Part shown: piece after piece, positions 39,955 through 48,962 of the stretch | Position numbering within the stretch: the stretch's first letter is position 1 | Layout: every line of letters begins with the position of its first letter | NCBI RefSeq assembly: GCF_001605725.1 | Contig: NZ_CP011530.1 | Coordinates: forward strand, 4,340,001 to 4,404,000 | Length of the DNA stretch: 64,000 nt | Direction: 5' to 3' | Origin: Mycobacteroides immunogenum | GTDB lineage: Bacteria; Actinomycetota; Actinomycetes; Mycobacteriales; Mycobacteriaceae | The notes under the pieces: generated by a model | Told to the model about the DNA's origin: nothing | What the model saw: the letters and a program-made list of their open reading frames with translations, nothing else | The model's database searches: none | Position numbers and translations under genes: made by a program

Positions 39955-40020
39955 CACGCCCTGTCGGCCAATTCGGCCGTTATAGACAAATCTATGGTGT
40001 GACGCGCGCACACTCCGGCT

Positions 40021-41277
40021 ATGGCCACCGCATTGTCTGACATCGAAGAAGCCGGCCGAGTCTTGGCCGATCCCACCGCCTACGCCGACGAGCCCCGGCT
40101 GCATGCCGCGATGACGCTGCTGCGGCGCGAACAACCCGTCGCGAAGGTGATCGCTGACAATTACCGACCGTTCTGGGCGATCACCAAACACGACGACATC
40201 ATGGACATCGAACGCAACAACGCGCTGTGGATCAATGAGCCGCGTCCGCTGCTGATGAACCTTGAGCAGGAAGCCGAGCTGGATAAGCAGGCCGCCATGG
40301 GGATCGAGCTCAAGACGCTTGTGCACATCGACGACCCCAAGCATCGCGTGCTGCGCGCCATCGGCGCCGACTGGTTCCGGCCGAAGGCCATGCGGGACAT
40401 GAAACTCCGCACCGATGAACTCGCCGCCCGATATGTGAACAAACTGCTGGAGGCCGGCGGTACCTGCGATTTCGCACAGGATGTCGCGGTGCACTTCCCC
40501 CTGTACGTCATCATGTCGCTGCTCGGCATTCCCGAATCGGACTTCGACCGGATGCTCAAACTCACCCAGGAACTCTTCGGCGGCGACGACACCGAATTCC
40601 AGCGCGGCGCCACTCCTGAGGAGCAGCTGCTGGCCCTACTGGATTTTTTCGGATACTTCAGCGGTCTGACCGCATCCCGCCGCGAGAACCCCACCGATGA
40701 CCTGGCATCGACGATCGCCAACGCGAAGGTCGACGGCGAGCTGTTGAGCGACGTCGATACCGCGTCCTACTACACGATCATCGCCACCGCCGGACATGAC
40801 ACCACCAGCGCCACCATCGCCGGAGGACTCGAGGCGCTCCTGGAGCATCCCGACCAGCTGGCGCGGCTGCGCGAGCATCCGAATCTGATGCCGCTGGCGG
40901 TCGACGAGATGATCCGTTGGGTCACACCGGTCAAGGAATTCATGCGAACAGCGACCGCCGACACCGAGATTCGCGGTGTGCCGATCGCCGAGGGTGAATC
41001 GGTGCTGTTGTCTTATCCCTCGGGCAACCGCGACGAGGACACCTTCACCGATCCGTTCACCTTCGACATCGCACGAGACCCCAACAAGCATCTGGCATTC
41101 GGTTTCGGTGTGCACTTCTGTCTGGGAGCTGCGCTGGCGCGGATGGAGGTCAACAGCTTCTTCTCGGCGTTGTTGCCCCGCCTTGAGTCCATCGAGATCG
41201 ACGGGAACATCGAGCGGACATCCACCATCTTTGTCGGCGGCATCAAACACCTGCCGATCCGCTACACCCTGCGCTAG
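40021..41277 (+). CDS. Cytochrome P450
   Basis: A 418-residue soluble bacterial P450. The I-helix oxygen-activation motif is TAGHDTTSATIAGG, the ExxR pair lies in VDEMIRWVTP, and the heme loop FGFGVHFCLGAALARME holds the Cys ligand. Neighbouring thiolase-like and hotdog genes suggest lipid or sterol oxidation, but no CYP family can be fixed from motifs alone. Upstream, TATAGA-CAAA-TCTAT forms a small inverted repeat overlapping a possible TATGGT -10. No clear ribosome-binding site precedes the ATG. Confidence 0.92.
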   Translation: MATALSDIEEAGRVLADPTAYADEPRLHAAMTLLRREQPVAKVIADNYRPFWAITKHDDIMDIERNNALWINEPRPLLMNLEQEAELDKQAAMGIELKTLVHIDDPKHRVLRAIGADWFRPKAMRDMKLRTDELAARYVNKLLEAGGTCDFAQDVAVHFPLYVIMSLLGIPESDFDRMLKLTQELFGGDDTEFQRGATPEEQLLALLDFFGYFSGLTASRRENPTDDLASTIANAKVDGELLSDVDTASYYTIIATAGHDTTSATIAGGLEALLEHPDQLARLREHPNLMPLAVDEMIRWVTPVKEFMRTATADTEIRGVPIAEGESVLLSYPSGNRDEDTFTDPFTFDIARDPNKHLAFGFGVHFCLGAALARMEVNSFFSALLPRLESIEIDGNIERTSTIFVGGIKHLPIRYTLR

Positions 41278-41286
41278 CGGTCCACG

Positions 41287-42789
41287 CTAGTTGAGCCGCG
41301 CCGACCCATCCGCCGCGACTTCGATTGAGGCACCGGCGATGTCGGCATCCGCGAACTGCGCGGAGGCATCGCGGTCGTCGATCTTGGCGAAGGTACGTGC
41401 TCCCGAGGGCGTGCGCACGCTCACGAATGCCTGGAACGGCGATCCGTCCCGTCCGTAGTTGACGGTCCACGCTTCGACGGTTGCCGTGCCCGCGTAGCCG
41501 TCGGCGGCCTCGGTCCGGGGTTCTTGATCCACCTCGGCCTGCACATCCTCGAACCGGAAACCGGAGGCGGGCGGCTCGGTTCCGTAGATTCCGAACGCAT
41601 GTTTGGTGAGGTACCCGCCGTTGGCGGTGATCAGACCCTTCGCACCTGGACGGGCACGCAACCGCTGGGCCATGGTGGCGATGGAGTGGGTCACGTAGTT
41701 GCACCAGGGGCCACCCGCGAAGGTGAGACCACCGGTGACCGTCAGCGGCCGCGCCGGATCATCGAGCGCCAGCCCCAGCTCGGTGGCCGCGACCTGTACC
41801 GCCGACGGGAAGCAAGAATAGATATCGATCAACTCCACATCGTCGGTACCCAGCCCGGCGATCTCGAACGCGCGCCTACCCGCCAGCCGGATGGCCGGTG
41901 AACGGTGCAGCTCGAGGCGCTCGCTGAGTGCGAAGGTGTCGTTGGCCTGAGCGCCAGCGAGCGGAAATATCCAGCGGTCCTTCGGAATTCGTAGCCGCTG
42001 CGCTGTTTCCAGTGAGGTAAGCAGCACTACCGCGCCTTGCTCCACCATGTTGTTGGAGTTCATCAGCTTGGTGTACGGAGAGCTGATCCATCGATTGTCG
42101 GGGCCGGGAGTGGCAATCTCCTCGGCGGTGTAGGCGTCGTTGGACCAGGCGTGCGGGTTGTTCACCGCCACCGCGTTGAAGCGTTGCCACAGCTGCGAAA
42201 TCGCGGCGCGGTGCTCTGCGATGGAAGCACCGTTGGCGACGCGGATGGCCTGCTCGAACAGCGGATAGACGTGACCGGGAGAGATCAGCCCGATCGCGGT
42301 TTCGGCGCCACCGACCTGATCCATGCGACCGCCGAGAACTGTTGCCTCGGGTACGGATTCGTCCTGGCTGGTCCAGGTGGGCTGTACGCCGGTGGCCATC
42401 ATTTTGTTGCGCGAACGCCACATCTCCGCACCACCGATGAGAACCACGTCGGCGTCCCCGGCGCGAATATCGGCGGCCGCGTTGTTGACCAGCAGCTGCG
42501 GTGAGTTGCCGCTGGCCCCGGTGTAGAAGGTGCGCTTGGGCACCGCCCCCAGTCGCTCACCGAGCAGCGCGCCCGGGTCGCGGTACTTCCAGGAGAAGAT
42601 GTTCGCCACCGATATCGTGTCGATCGCGGCAAGCAGCTCGGCCGTACCCGCGTCCTCCGCCGCCAGACGTGCGGCCTGCTCCATGAGATCGATGGGCTCC
42701 GGGATCTCCGAGAACGGGGTGTCGGCGTCTGTCCGCTGGTTGACCTGTCCGGTTCCGACGAGGACCGGCGTGCGAGGGTCGAGGGCCAT
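41287..42789 (-). CDS. Thiolase-like acetyl-CoA acetyltransferase
   Basis: A 500-residue thiolase-superfamily protein, longer than classical thiolases (about 390) because of an extra C-terminal domain (about 415-500, OB-fold-like). The N-terminal half has TGASGNSPQLLVNNAAADIR and DADVVLIGGAEMWRS. The later blocks LIDIYSCFPSAVQV and GLTFAGGPWCNYVTHSIATM are typical of the large mycobacterial acetyl-CoA acetyltransferase-like group. Substrate unknown. It converges with the P450 gene 9 bases away. A CAACC-ACCC-GGTTG inverted repeat (42804-42817) lies just upstream. Confidence 0.83.
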   Translation of the reverse strand: MALDPRTPVLVGTGQVNQRTDADTPFSEIPEPIDLMEQAARLAAEDAGTAELLAAIDTISVANIFSWKYRDPGALLGERLGAVPKRTFYTGASGNSPQLLVNNAAADIRAGDADVVLIGGAEMWRSRNKMMATGVQPTWTSQDESVPEATVLGGRMDQVGGAETAIGLISPGHVYPLFEQAIRVANGASIAEHRAAISQLWQRFNAVAVNNPHAWSNDAYTAEEIATPGPDNRWISSPYTKLMNSNNMVEQGAVVLLTSLETAQRLRIPKDRWIFPLAGAQANDTFALSERLELHRSPAIRLAGRRAFEIAGLGTDDVELIDIYSCFPSAVQVAATELGLALDDPARPLTVTGGLTFAGGPWCNYVTHSIATMAQRLRARPGAKGLITANGGYLTKHAFGIYGTEPPASGFRFEDVQAEVDQEPRTEAADGYAGTATVEAWTVNYGRDGSPFQAFVSVRTPSGARTFAKIDDRDASAQFADADIAGASIEVAADGSARLN

Positions 42790-42836
42790 TTCCCGATGGT
42801 AACCAACCACCCGGTTGACCCCGGCAGGTCGTCCCG

Positions 42837-43622
42837 TTAGGTGGGCAGCTCGGGCCCAGCTCCTTCGATCTGATTGCCGGCCCCGCTCATGTCCTTGAGG
42901 TCGACGCCGGACCTGCCGATCTGCCGCGCTCCCGCCACCAGGGCGGCGACCACCTGTGCGGCCTGGTCATAGCCGAGCCCTTCGGGGGGATGAATGTTGG
43001 AAACGCAATTACGTTGCGCATCAGTACATCCGACGACGGGATTGTGCGTGAGATAGATCCCGACACTGTCCGCGACCGATAGACCCGGACGTTCCCCGAT
43101 GAGCACCAGCACGGTGTCGACGCCGAGGGCCGCGCCGATGTGATCGCCCAGGGCCACCCGCGCCTGGGTCGCGATGACCAACGGGGCAAGCGAATACCCG
43201 CGAAGCCGCTGGTGCAGTGCCTGCAACAGCGGTACCCCGTGGTCGTCGAGAGCGCGCGGCGAGAGTCCGTCCGCCAGCACGATCCCGATATCGCCGCCGG
43301 ATCCAGGCAGCACGTCAAGTGCGCCGTCGGCAGGGGCTCGCCCCAGGTCGGGCCGGCGCAGATATTCGGACCGATCTGCCGCGCGGCTGGTCACCAGTAG
43401 CGGCACGCCAAGCCCGAGGCCGTCGATCCGGCCCGCCAGCGCGGGTGCGTCCAGGGGCGTGTGTACCGCGTCGCGGGCGGCGGCATGCGCGGTACCGAAC
43501 TCCAGCACTCGGGTGGTGGGCAGCGCATCGCCACTGCGCCCCAAACCGATCCGGGATTGCGTAGATCGCCGCAAGGTGTCCCAGATATTCTGCGCGGCTC
43601 CGTTGTTGGCGATATCGCTCAT
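42837..43622 (-). CDS. eutC: Ethanolamine ammonia-lyase small subunit
   Basis: A 261-residue EutC: LRRSTQSRIGLGRSGDALPT near the start, the B12-lower-face region IVLADGLSPRALDDHG, and VLIGERPGLSVADSVGIYLT followed by CTDAQRNCVSNI. With EutB it forms the adenosylcobalamin enzyme converting ethanolamine to acetaldehyde and ammonia. Its ATG overlaps the eutB stop (ATGA). No reactivating factor (eutA) or microcompartment genes are in view. Confidence 0.95.
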   Translation of the reverse strand: MSDIANNGAAQNIWDTLRRSTQSRIGLGRSGDALPTTRVLEFGTAHAAARDAVHTPLDAPALAGRIDGLGLGVPLLVTSRAADRSEYLRRPDLGRAPADGALDVLPGSGGDIGIVLADGLSPRALDDHGVPLLQALHQRLRGYSLAPLVIATQARVALGDHIGAALGVDTVLVLIGERPGLSVADSVGIYLTHNPVVGCTDAQRNCVSNIHPPEGLGYDQAAQVVAALVAGARQIGRSGVDLKDMSGAGNQIEGAGPELPT

Positions 43623-45022
43623 ATCAGCGCCCGCAACGGGGAGTCGCTGACCGGAATCTCCCGCAGTCCGCCGTCGCGGTCCAGCATGCCCATGCGCTCG
43701 AGCCAGTCGTTGAACTCCGGGGCAGGTCGCAGCCCGAAGGTGCGGCGGGCGAAGAGCGCGTCGTGGAAGGACAGGCTCTGATACCCCAGCATGACGTCGT
43801 CGGCGCCGGGGACGGCGATGACAAACGCGACCCCCGCCGCGGTCAGCACGGTGAGCAGCACATCCATGTCATCGGAATCAGCTTCGGCGTGATTGGTGTA
43901 GCAGACATCCACGCCCATGGGCAGTCCGAGTAACTTGCCACAGAAGTGATCTTCCAGGCCGGCCCTGATGATCTGTTTTCCATCGTAAAGATATTCCGGC
44001 CCAATGAATCCCACGACGGTATTGACCAGGAGCGGCTGTACCTCACGTGCGACGGCGTAGGCCCGGGCCTCCAGGGTCTGCTGATCAACCGCGACGCCGC
44101 CCACTCCGAGATGCGCTCCCGCCGATAGCGCCGACCCCTGCCCCGTTTCCAGGTACATGACGTTGTTACCCACGGTGCCGCGTGCCAGCGAGCGCCCGGC
44201 TTCATTGGCCTCCCGCAGCAGCGCCAGGTTGACCCCGAAGCTTTCGTTGGCGCCTTCGGTGCCGGCGATCGACTGGAACACCAAGTCCACCGGGAGGTTT
44301 CGCTCGATCAGCTCGATCGTGGTGGTGACGTGTGCGAGCACGGACGACTGGGTGGGGATATCGAATCGCACACGGATGTCGTCGATGAGGCGCAGCAGAT
44401 CTCCTGCGGCATGTGGGGAATCGGTCGCCGGGTTGATCCCGATGACGGCATCACCACACCCCAACAGCAGGCCATCGAGAGTGGCCGCCGCGATGCCCCG
44501 CACGTCGTCGGTGGGATGGTTGGGTTGCAACCGGGTCGCGAGTGTGCCGGGCAGCCCGATGGTGGTGCGGAAAGCACTGTGATTGCGCACCGCCGCACCG
44601 ACCGCGATCAGGTCTTGATTGCGCATCAGCTTGCTCACCGCCGCGACCATCTCGGGCGTGAGCCCGGGCGATACCTCTTTGAGAGACTGTGCTCCATGGG
44701 GTTTGGTGATGGTTTCCAACAGCCAGTCCCGAAAATCGCCAACGGTCAGATGTGCGATGACGGCGAAGGCCGCGGCGTCATGACTGTCGATGATGAGCCT
44801 GGTGACCTCGTCGGTGTCGTACGGGACGATCTCCTCATTCAGGAACATCGCCAACGGCACCTCGGCGAGCACCCAGCGCGCCGCCGCACGCTCAGCATCC
44901 GATTGCGCCGCGCAGCCCGCCAGCTCGTCACCGGACCGCGGTGGCGAGGCCTTGGCGAGAACTTCAGCGAGCGACCCGAACTGGTAGGTGACCGGTCCGG
45001 CGATGTGACGAAAAGTGCTCAT
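43619..45022 (-). CDS. eutB: Ethanolamine ammonia-lyase large subunit
   Basis: A 467-residue EutB, the TIM-barrel catalytic subunit. Clear blocks are LNEEIVPYDTDEVTRLIIDS, FQSIAGTEGANESFGVNLAL, YLETGQGSALSAGAHLGVGG and CYTNHAEADSDDMDVLLTVL. It starts 7 bases after the stop of a permease-like remnant and 166 bases downstream of mftG on the same strand. The intact subunits imply a working lyase, provided substrate enters by another transporter or from lipid turnover. Confidence 0.96.
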   Translation of the reverse strand: MSTFRHIAGPVTYQFGSLAEVLAKASPPRSGDELAGCAAQSDAERAAARWVLAEVPLAMFLNEEIVPYDTDEVTRLIIDSHDAAAFAVIAHLTVGDFRDWLLETITKPHGAQSLKEVSPGLTPEMVAAVSKLMRNQDLIAVGAAVRNHSAFRTTIGLPGTLATRLQPNHPTDDVRGIAAATLDGLLLGCGDAVIGINPATDSPHAAGDLLRLIDDIRVRFDIPTQSSVLAHVTTTIELIERNLPVDLVFQSIAGTEGANESFGVNLALLREANEAGRSLARGTVGNNVMYLETGQGSALSAGAHLGVGGVAVDQQTLEARAYAVAREVQPLLVNTVVGFIGPEYLYDGKQIIRAGLEDHFCGKLLGLPMGVDVCYTNHAEADSDDMDVLLTVLTAAGVAFVIAVPGADDVMLGYQSLSFHDALFARRTFGLRPAPEFNDWLERMGMLDRDGGLREIPVSDSPLRALI

Positions 45023-45029
45023 AATGTGC

Positions 45030-45178
45030 CTATTTCAGTTCGTTCTCGGCTTCGGTGAGCGCCGCGAACTCTTCGTCTGGCGAGTTCGCAACCAATGGCG
45101 ACGGCTGTACAACCCAAAATACGCCATAAACAGCACGAACACATCAGATGCAGCGAACACAGGGTCGGGCGCCGAGAT
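45030..45178 (-). pseudogene. C-terminal remnant of an ethanolamine permease
   Basis: Reading the minus strand gives DPVFAASDVFVLFMAYFGLY then SRRH, after which the frame must shift at about 45095 to continue LVANSPDEEFAALTEAENEL and K-stop. Together this looks like the last transmembrane helix and acidic tail of an APC-family ethanolamine permease (Eat). One missing T in CATTGG would restore one frame. The stop lies 7 bases before eutB, where eat would belong in an eat-eutB-eutC operon. The rest of the gene is absent; mftG ends at 45189. Confidence 0.6.
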
Positions 45179-45188
45179 TCCTGCCGTG

Positions 45189-46616
45189 TTACGACCAGGC
45201 AACAAACCTCGCGGCCCGATGCCCGATCATCGCGATGGTGGCAGCCGGCCCTCGGCTCGGAATGGCAGGCAGGATCGACCCGTCGATGACAAAGAGCCCG
45301 TCAATTCCCCTGACACGACAGTATTTGTCGACAACGGCATACTTATCGTCGTCATTCCCTATCGGAGCCGTCCCGCACAAATGCTGCGAGGTGGACCACC
45401 GTGGGCCGCCAAAACGGCGACCGTACAGCTCCGACACCAAACGCACCCCGTTGCGCAGTCGATCCATATCGGCGGTCTCGCTGTCGTACCTGAGGTCGAT
45501 GTACACCGGCGCCGCCGGGTCGGCCGATCGCAATTCGAGCCGGCCGCGACTCTGCGGCGTCATCAACGCCACACCGATCTGCCGGGCATCCACACCAGCG
45601 GCCCTAACCCCCGCCATCGCGGCGAATCCGGTTGTATAGGGCCGTATCTCAATGCCGGACTGCCGATCGGTATGGAGCACGGTGTCCAGCACCGGGTAGC
45701 CCTGTTGGCCAGCGTCACCGGTATCCAGCACCCATTCCGCATGGTCCATGATGCGGGTACCCACCCCGGGCAGATCCACAACGGGTTGTACCCCCACCGC
45801 CCGTAAATCGTCCGCGGGGCCGAGTCCGGACAGCAGTAGCAGCTTGGCGCTCTCAATCGCCCCAGCGCTCAGAATGATTCGATCAGCGGTCAGGGTCCTC
45901 ACCGAACTCCCCACCGTCACCTGCACTCCGGTCACCCGCCCGCCACCGCTCAGCACCCGCAACACCCGGGTACCGGAATACACCGCGAGGTTGGGACGCC
46001 AGCCTGCGCTTTCCAGGTAGGCGCGCGCAGGTCCGACCCGCATTCCGCTGTCGATGTTGAGCGGGACCAATCCCACCCCGACACCGGCCGAGCCATTGAG
46101 ATCGGCCACCACCGGATATCCGCGTTTGACCGCGTGATCCATCAATTCTCTTCCGGCGGCGCTCTGTTCGTGCCTGCGTCCGACAGGTATGGGCCCCGAA
46201 GACCCATGCAATGGATCGTCACGGAAGTCCCGGTCGGTCTCGATCGCCCGGAAGTCTTCGCGCACATCGGCCCAGGACCAGCCCGAAACTGACCATCCAT
46301 CGAAGTCCGCGGGTCGGCCACGCACGAAGTAGCCGCCGTTGATCGCGCCCGAACCACCCACCACAGACCCACGCACCAGCTCGGCCTGATCCCCCGTGGA
46401 GGTCAGTGTCGCCCAGTAGTAGCTGGCGATCTGGCTGTCCGGGCCGATCGGCAGCCGGTATCCATCACGAACGCCATCCTCATCGGCCGATGACGCCGGT
46501 CCCGCCTCGACAAGTACCACGCGAAACGATGGATCCTCGGAAAGGCGCCCTGCCAGAATCGAACCCGCGCTGCCTGCACCTACGATGAGGGCATCGGCGT
46601 GGATCGGCCTGCTCAG
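45189..46616 (-). CDS. mftG: Mycofactocin GMC-family oxidoreductase MftG
   Basis: A 475-residue FAD-dependent GMC oxidoreductase. The FAD-binding [17 protein letters not shown] begins at about residue 10; [19 protein letters not shown] and [17 protein letters not shown] are the other GMC signatures. In mycobacteria MftG links reduced mycofactocin to the respiratory chain. No ATG, GTG or TTG precedes the FAD motif in frame. The frame is open back to a CTG at 46614-46616 that overlaps the mftF TGA as CTGA, and this is taken as the start. The first conventional start (GTG 46518-46520) would delete the FAD motif. Confidence 0.85.
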   Translation of the reverse strand: MSRPIHADALIVGAGSAGSILAGRLSEDPSFRVVLVEAGPASSADEDGVRDGYRLPIGPDSQIASYYWATLTSTGDQAELVRGSVVGGSGAINGGYFVRGRPADFDGWSVSGWSWADVREDFRAIETDRDFRDDPLHGSSGPIPVGRRHEQSAAGRELMDHAVKRGYPVVADLNGSAGVGVGLVPLNIDSGMRVGPARAYLESAGWRPNLAVYSGTRVLRVLSGGGRVTGVQVTVGSSVRTLTADRIILSAGAIESAKLLLLSGLGPADDLRAVGVQPVVDLPGVGTRIMDHAEWVLDTGDAGQQGYPVLDTVLHTDRQSGIEIRPYTTGFAAMAGVRAAGVDARQIGVALMTPQSRGRLELRSADPAAPVYIDLRYDSETADMDRLRNGVRLVSELYGRRFGGPRWSTSQHLCGTAPIGNDDDKYAVVDKYCRVRGIDGLFVIDGSILPAIPSRGPAATIAMIGHRAARFVAWS

Positions 46617-48061
46617 GGCCGTAGTTCCGGTCGGAGCGCACCGAGATCACGCTCCTGCACCATCCCAGACCACAGCCCTATCCCATAGGCGATGTCGTCC
46701 AGGCGCTTCAGAAGTACGTACTCGATCAAACCGATGCGGTCATCGGGCGAGGCCGAACTGTCGTTGCGCTTCATCCAATCCACCACGCCGTCGACGATGG
46801 CGGCCACCAGGAGAACCTGACGGCTGCGGCGTGAGAGCGCGGCCGCCACCAACGCCAACGGCCAGTAGTGACGGCACAGTGCGGATGCGATCTGCAGCGC
46901 GGCTCCACCAACCCCTTGCGCGGCCACCCGAACCACATCGCGCGGCGGAGTGTCCACTCCCCGCAAGGTGCGTGCCACCCGCCCGGCCGCCAGCGCCGCC
47001 ATGCCGACGGCAGCCAGATAGCCCATGCCCGAACCCACCGCGGCGAGCACCCAGACCAACAGCGTCCATCGGGAGATGACCATAGGCGCCACCTTGTCGG
47101 GGTGCCGGGTCGACAGCGGCGCCGCGCTCTTTCCGTAGAATGCCTTGCGCGCAAACCATTCCCGCAGAGTGAGTCGATGATCGTGAGCCACATGGGACAC
47201 CGGCTCGTAGCGCAGCCGAGACCCCGCCTCGATCAGCCGCCAACACAGGTCCACATCCTCACCGCACTGCAGCGATTCATCGAATCCGCCGATCTCGTCG
47301 ATCGCGGTCCGGCGCACCACTATGGCCGCACTGGGCACATACGACACCGGCCCGTACGGCACGACGGGCGCCTCCCGTAGGCCGAGGTCGAGCGAGGACC
47401 GTACCGCCTCGTATCGGGCAATAGCGTTGTCACTCAACACCAATCCCACGATCCTCGGTGCGACAAGGGCTACCGCCGGGTCACTGAAGTGCCCCAGGAG
47501 CGCCTCAAGCCAACCGCGTCTGGGCACCACATCGGAATCCAGGAACGCGACGAAGTCAGTGGTCGCGAGGCGCAGGCCTGTGTTGCGAGCCGCCGCCGGG
47601 CCCTGACTCTCGTCGTGACGCACTACCTCCACGTGACAATGCAAGCCCTCCAGATCGCTCTCCACGATCGGGATGGTGGACCCATCGTCAACGACGATCA
47701 CCCGCATTCCGCGCAGCGCACGGAGCAGTCGACGCAGTCCGAATCCATTGTCACGACAGGGAATAACGACGGTGACATCGCGATAGCCAGGCCCACCGAC
47801 CGGCCGGGGATGCGCAACGGTGGCATCGAGGAGCGTCCGCGCCAACTGGGCACTGGTGGCATCGCGGACCTCGAGCCGCCCGCCGGAAAGCAATGATCGG
47901 GCAGCGGGCGCCAAGCGCAGCAGCCGCGTCGGGGAACCGCCGAGCAGCGCCGACCCCTCATCGAGAACGCGAACTCGGCGGTCAACCTGCACCGCAAATC
48001 CATCGGGCAGGCGCTCCTGAGACGTAGGCATGGGCTGCGCCTGCTCGTCACTCGTGGTCAT
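46613..48061 (-). CDS. mftF: Mycofactocin glycosyltransferase MftF
   Basis: A 482-residue GT2 glycosyltransferase. The catalytic domain (about 95-320) has [28 protein letters not shown], the metal-binding [12 protein letters not shown] and the ED block [16 protein letters not shown]. Hydrophobic C-terminal segments follow. MftF attaches beta-1,4-linked glucose units to mycofactocin. ATG 48061 overlaps the mftE stop as ATGA. Confidence 0.93.
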   Translation of the reverse strand: MTTSDEQAQPMPTSQERLPDGFAVQVDRRVRVLDEGSALLGGSPTRLLRLAPAARSLLSGGRLEVRDATSAQLARTLLDATVAHPRPVGGPGYRDVTVVIPCRDNGFGLRRLLRALRGMRVIVVDDGSTIPIVESDLEGLHCHVEVVRHDESQGPAAARNTGLRLATTDFVAFLDSDVVPRRGWLEALLGHFSDPAVALVAPRIVGLVLSDNAIARYEAVRSSLDLGLREAPVVPYGPVSYVPSAAIVVRRTAIDEIGGFDESLQCGEDVDLCWRLIEAGSRLRYEPVSHVAHDHRLTLREWFARKAFYGKSAAPLSTRHPDKVAPMVISRWTLLVWVLAAVGSGMGYLAAVGMAALAAGRVARTLRGVDTPPRDVVRVAAQGVGGAALQIASALCRHYWPLALVAAALSRRSRQVLLVAAIVDGVVDWMKRNDSSASPDDRIGLIEYVLLKRLDDIAYGIGLWSGMVQERDLGALRPELRP

Positions 48062-48804
48062 ACCAGCCGCCCGTCGGCATCGGGTGTCCATCGCCGCACC
48101 GCCTCGGCACATCCTCGAGACATCGCCTCGAGCATCCGCGCACCGTCCTGACTGCTGGCGGTGGTCGGATCCCCAAGGACACCGATGGCACTGACCGCGG
48201 CCACACCACCTGCCCGCATCGGACCGATCAGCTCACGCAGCGGCGCCAGGTTTCCGGCCAAGACTTCCTCACGGCGCACTACATCTGGCGAAATATGCAG
48301 CAGCAGAGACGTTTCCACATGTCCGGCATGAGCGTCACCGCCCTGGACCGCGCACGCCCACCACGCCACATCACGCCCCTCCGAACGCAGTAGCCGAACC
48401 GCCGAGACCGCCGCCTCGATGTTTCCGCCATGACCGTTGACGAAGACGATCCGCCGGCACCACTGCGTAGCCGATCGCCCGTACTCCACCAGAAGCCGGC
48501 TGAGCACCTCGGTGCCGATCGAGATTGTTCCCGCAAAGGACTGGTGTTCCCCGCTCGCTCCGTACGCGATGGCCGGGGCGAGTGCGATGGGCCCCGCCCC
48601 CGAGTCCGCTGCCAGCTCCCCGATCGCAGCGGTTGCCACGGCACCGGCAATCCGGGTATCGGTATCCAACGGCAAGTGCGGACCGTGCTGCTCCGTGGAG
48701 CCAAGCGGAGTGAACAGAGTGGTGGCCTCGTCGGAGAGCTCCGGGGAGATGGCGGTGCTCAAGACAGTCGGAACAGCCACCCGCCGATGGTAGGCCGAAT
48801 TCAC
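48058..48804 (-). CDS. mftE: Mycofactocin peptidase MftE (creatininase family)
   Basis: A 248-residue metal-dependent amidohydrolase that cleaves the modified MftA C-terminus to release the Val-Tyr-derived moiety. Metal-binding motifs are [19 protein letters not shown] and [38 protein letters not shown] is also typical. The GTG at 48804 is selected because the N-terminus then reads (V)NSAYHRRV, resembling the mycobacterial homologs; GTG 48780 is an alternative. Confidence 0.92.
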   Translation of the reverse strand: MNSAYHRRVAVPTVLSTAISPELSDEATTLFTPLGSTEQHGPHLPLDTDTRIAGAVATAAIGELAADSGAGPIALAPAIAYGASGEHQSFAGTISIGTEVLSRLLVEYGRSATQWCRRIVFVNGHGGNIEAAVSAVRLLRSEGRDVAWWACAVQGGDAHAGHVETSLLLHISPDVVRREEVLAGNLAPLRELIGPMRAGGVAAVSAIGVLGDPTTASSQDGARMLEAMSRGCAEAVRRWTPDADGRLV

Positions 48805-48962
48805 TTCAAATGCATCCAAAGTTGGCGCACCTGACCAAGGTCTTTACATCCTTGCTGGCCGTCGGCCTATGCGGGGGGAGCTATTTCGCCCCGATTGTCA
48901 CGCCAGCCCCTGCCGCCACACCGAGTGTGCCCGACACCCTGTTCAATTCGCGATGCGCCGAA

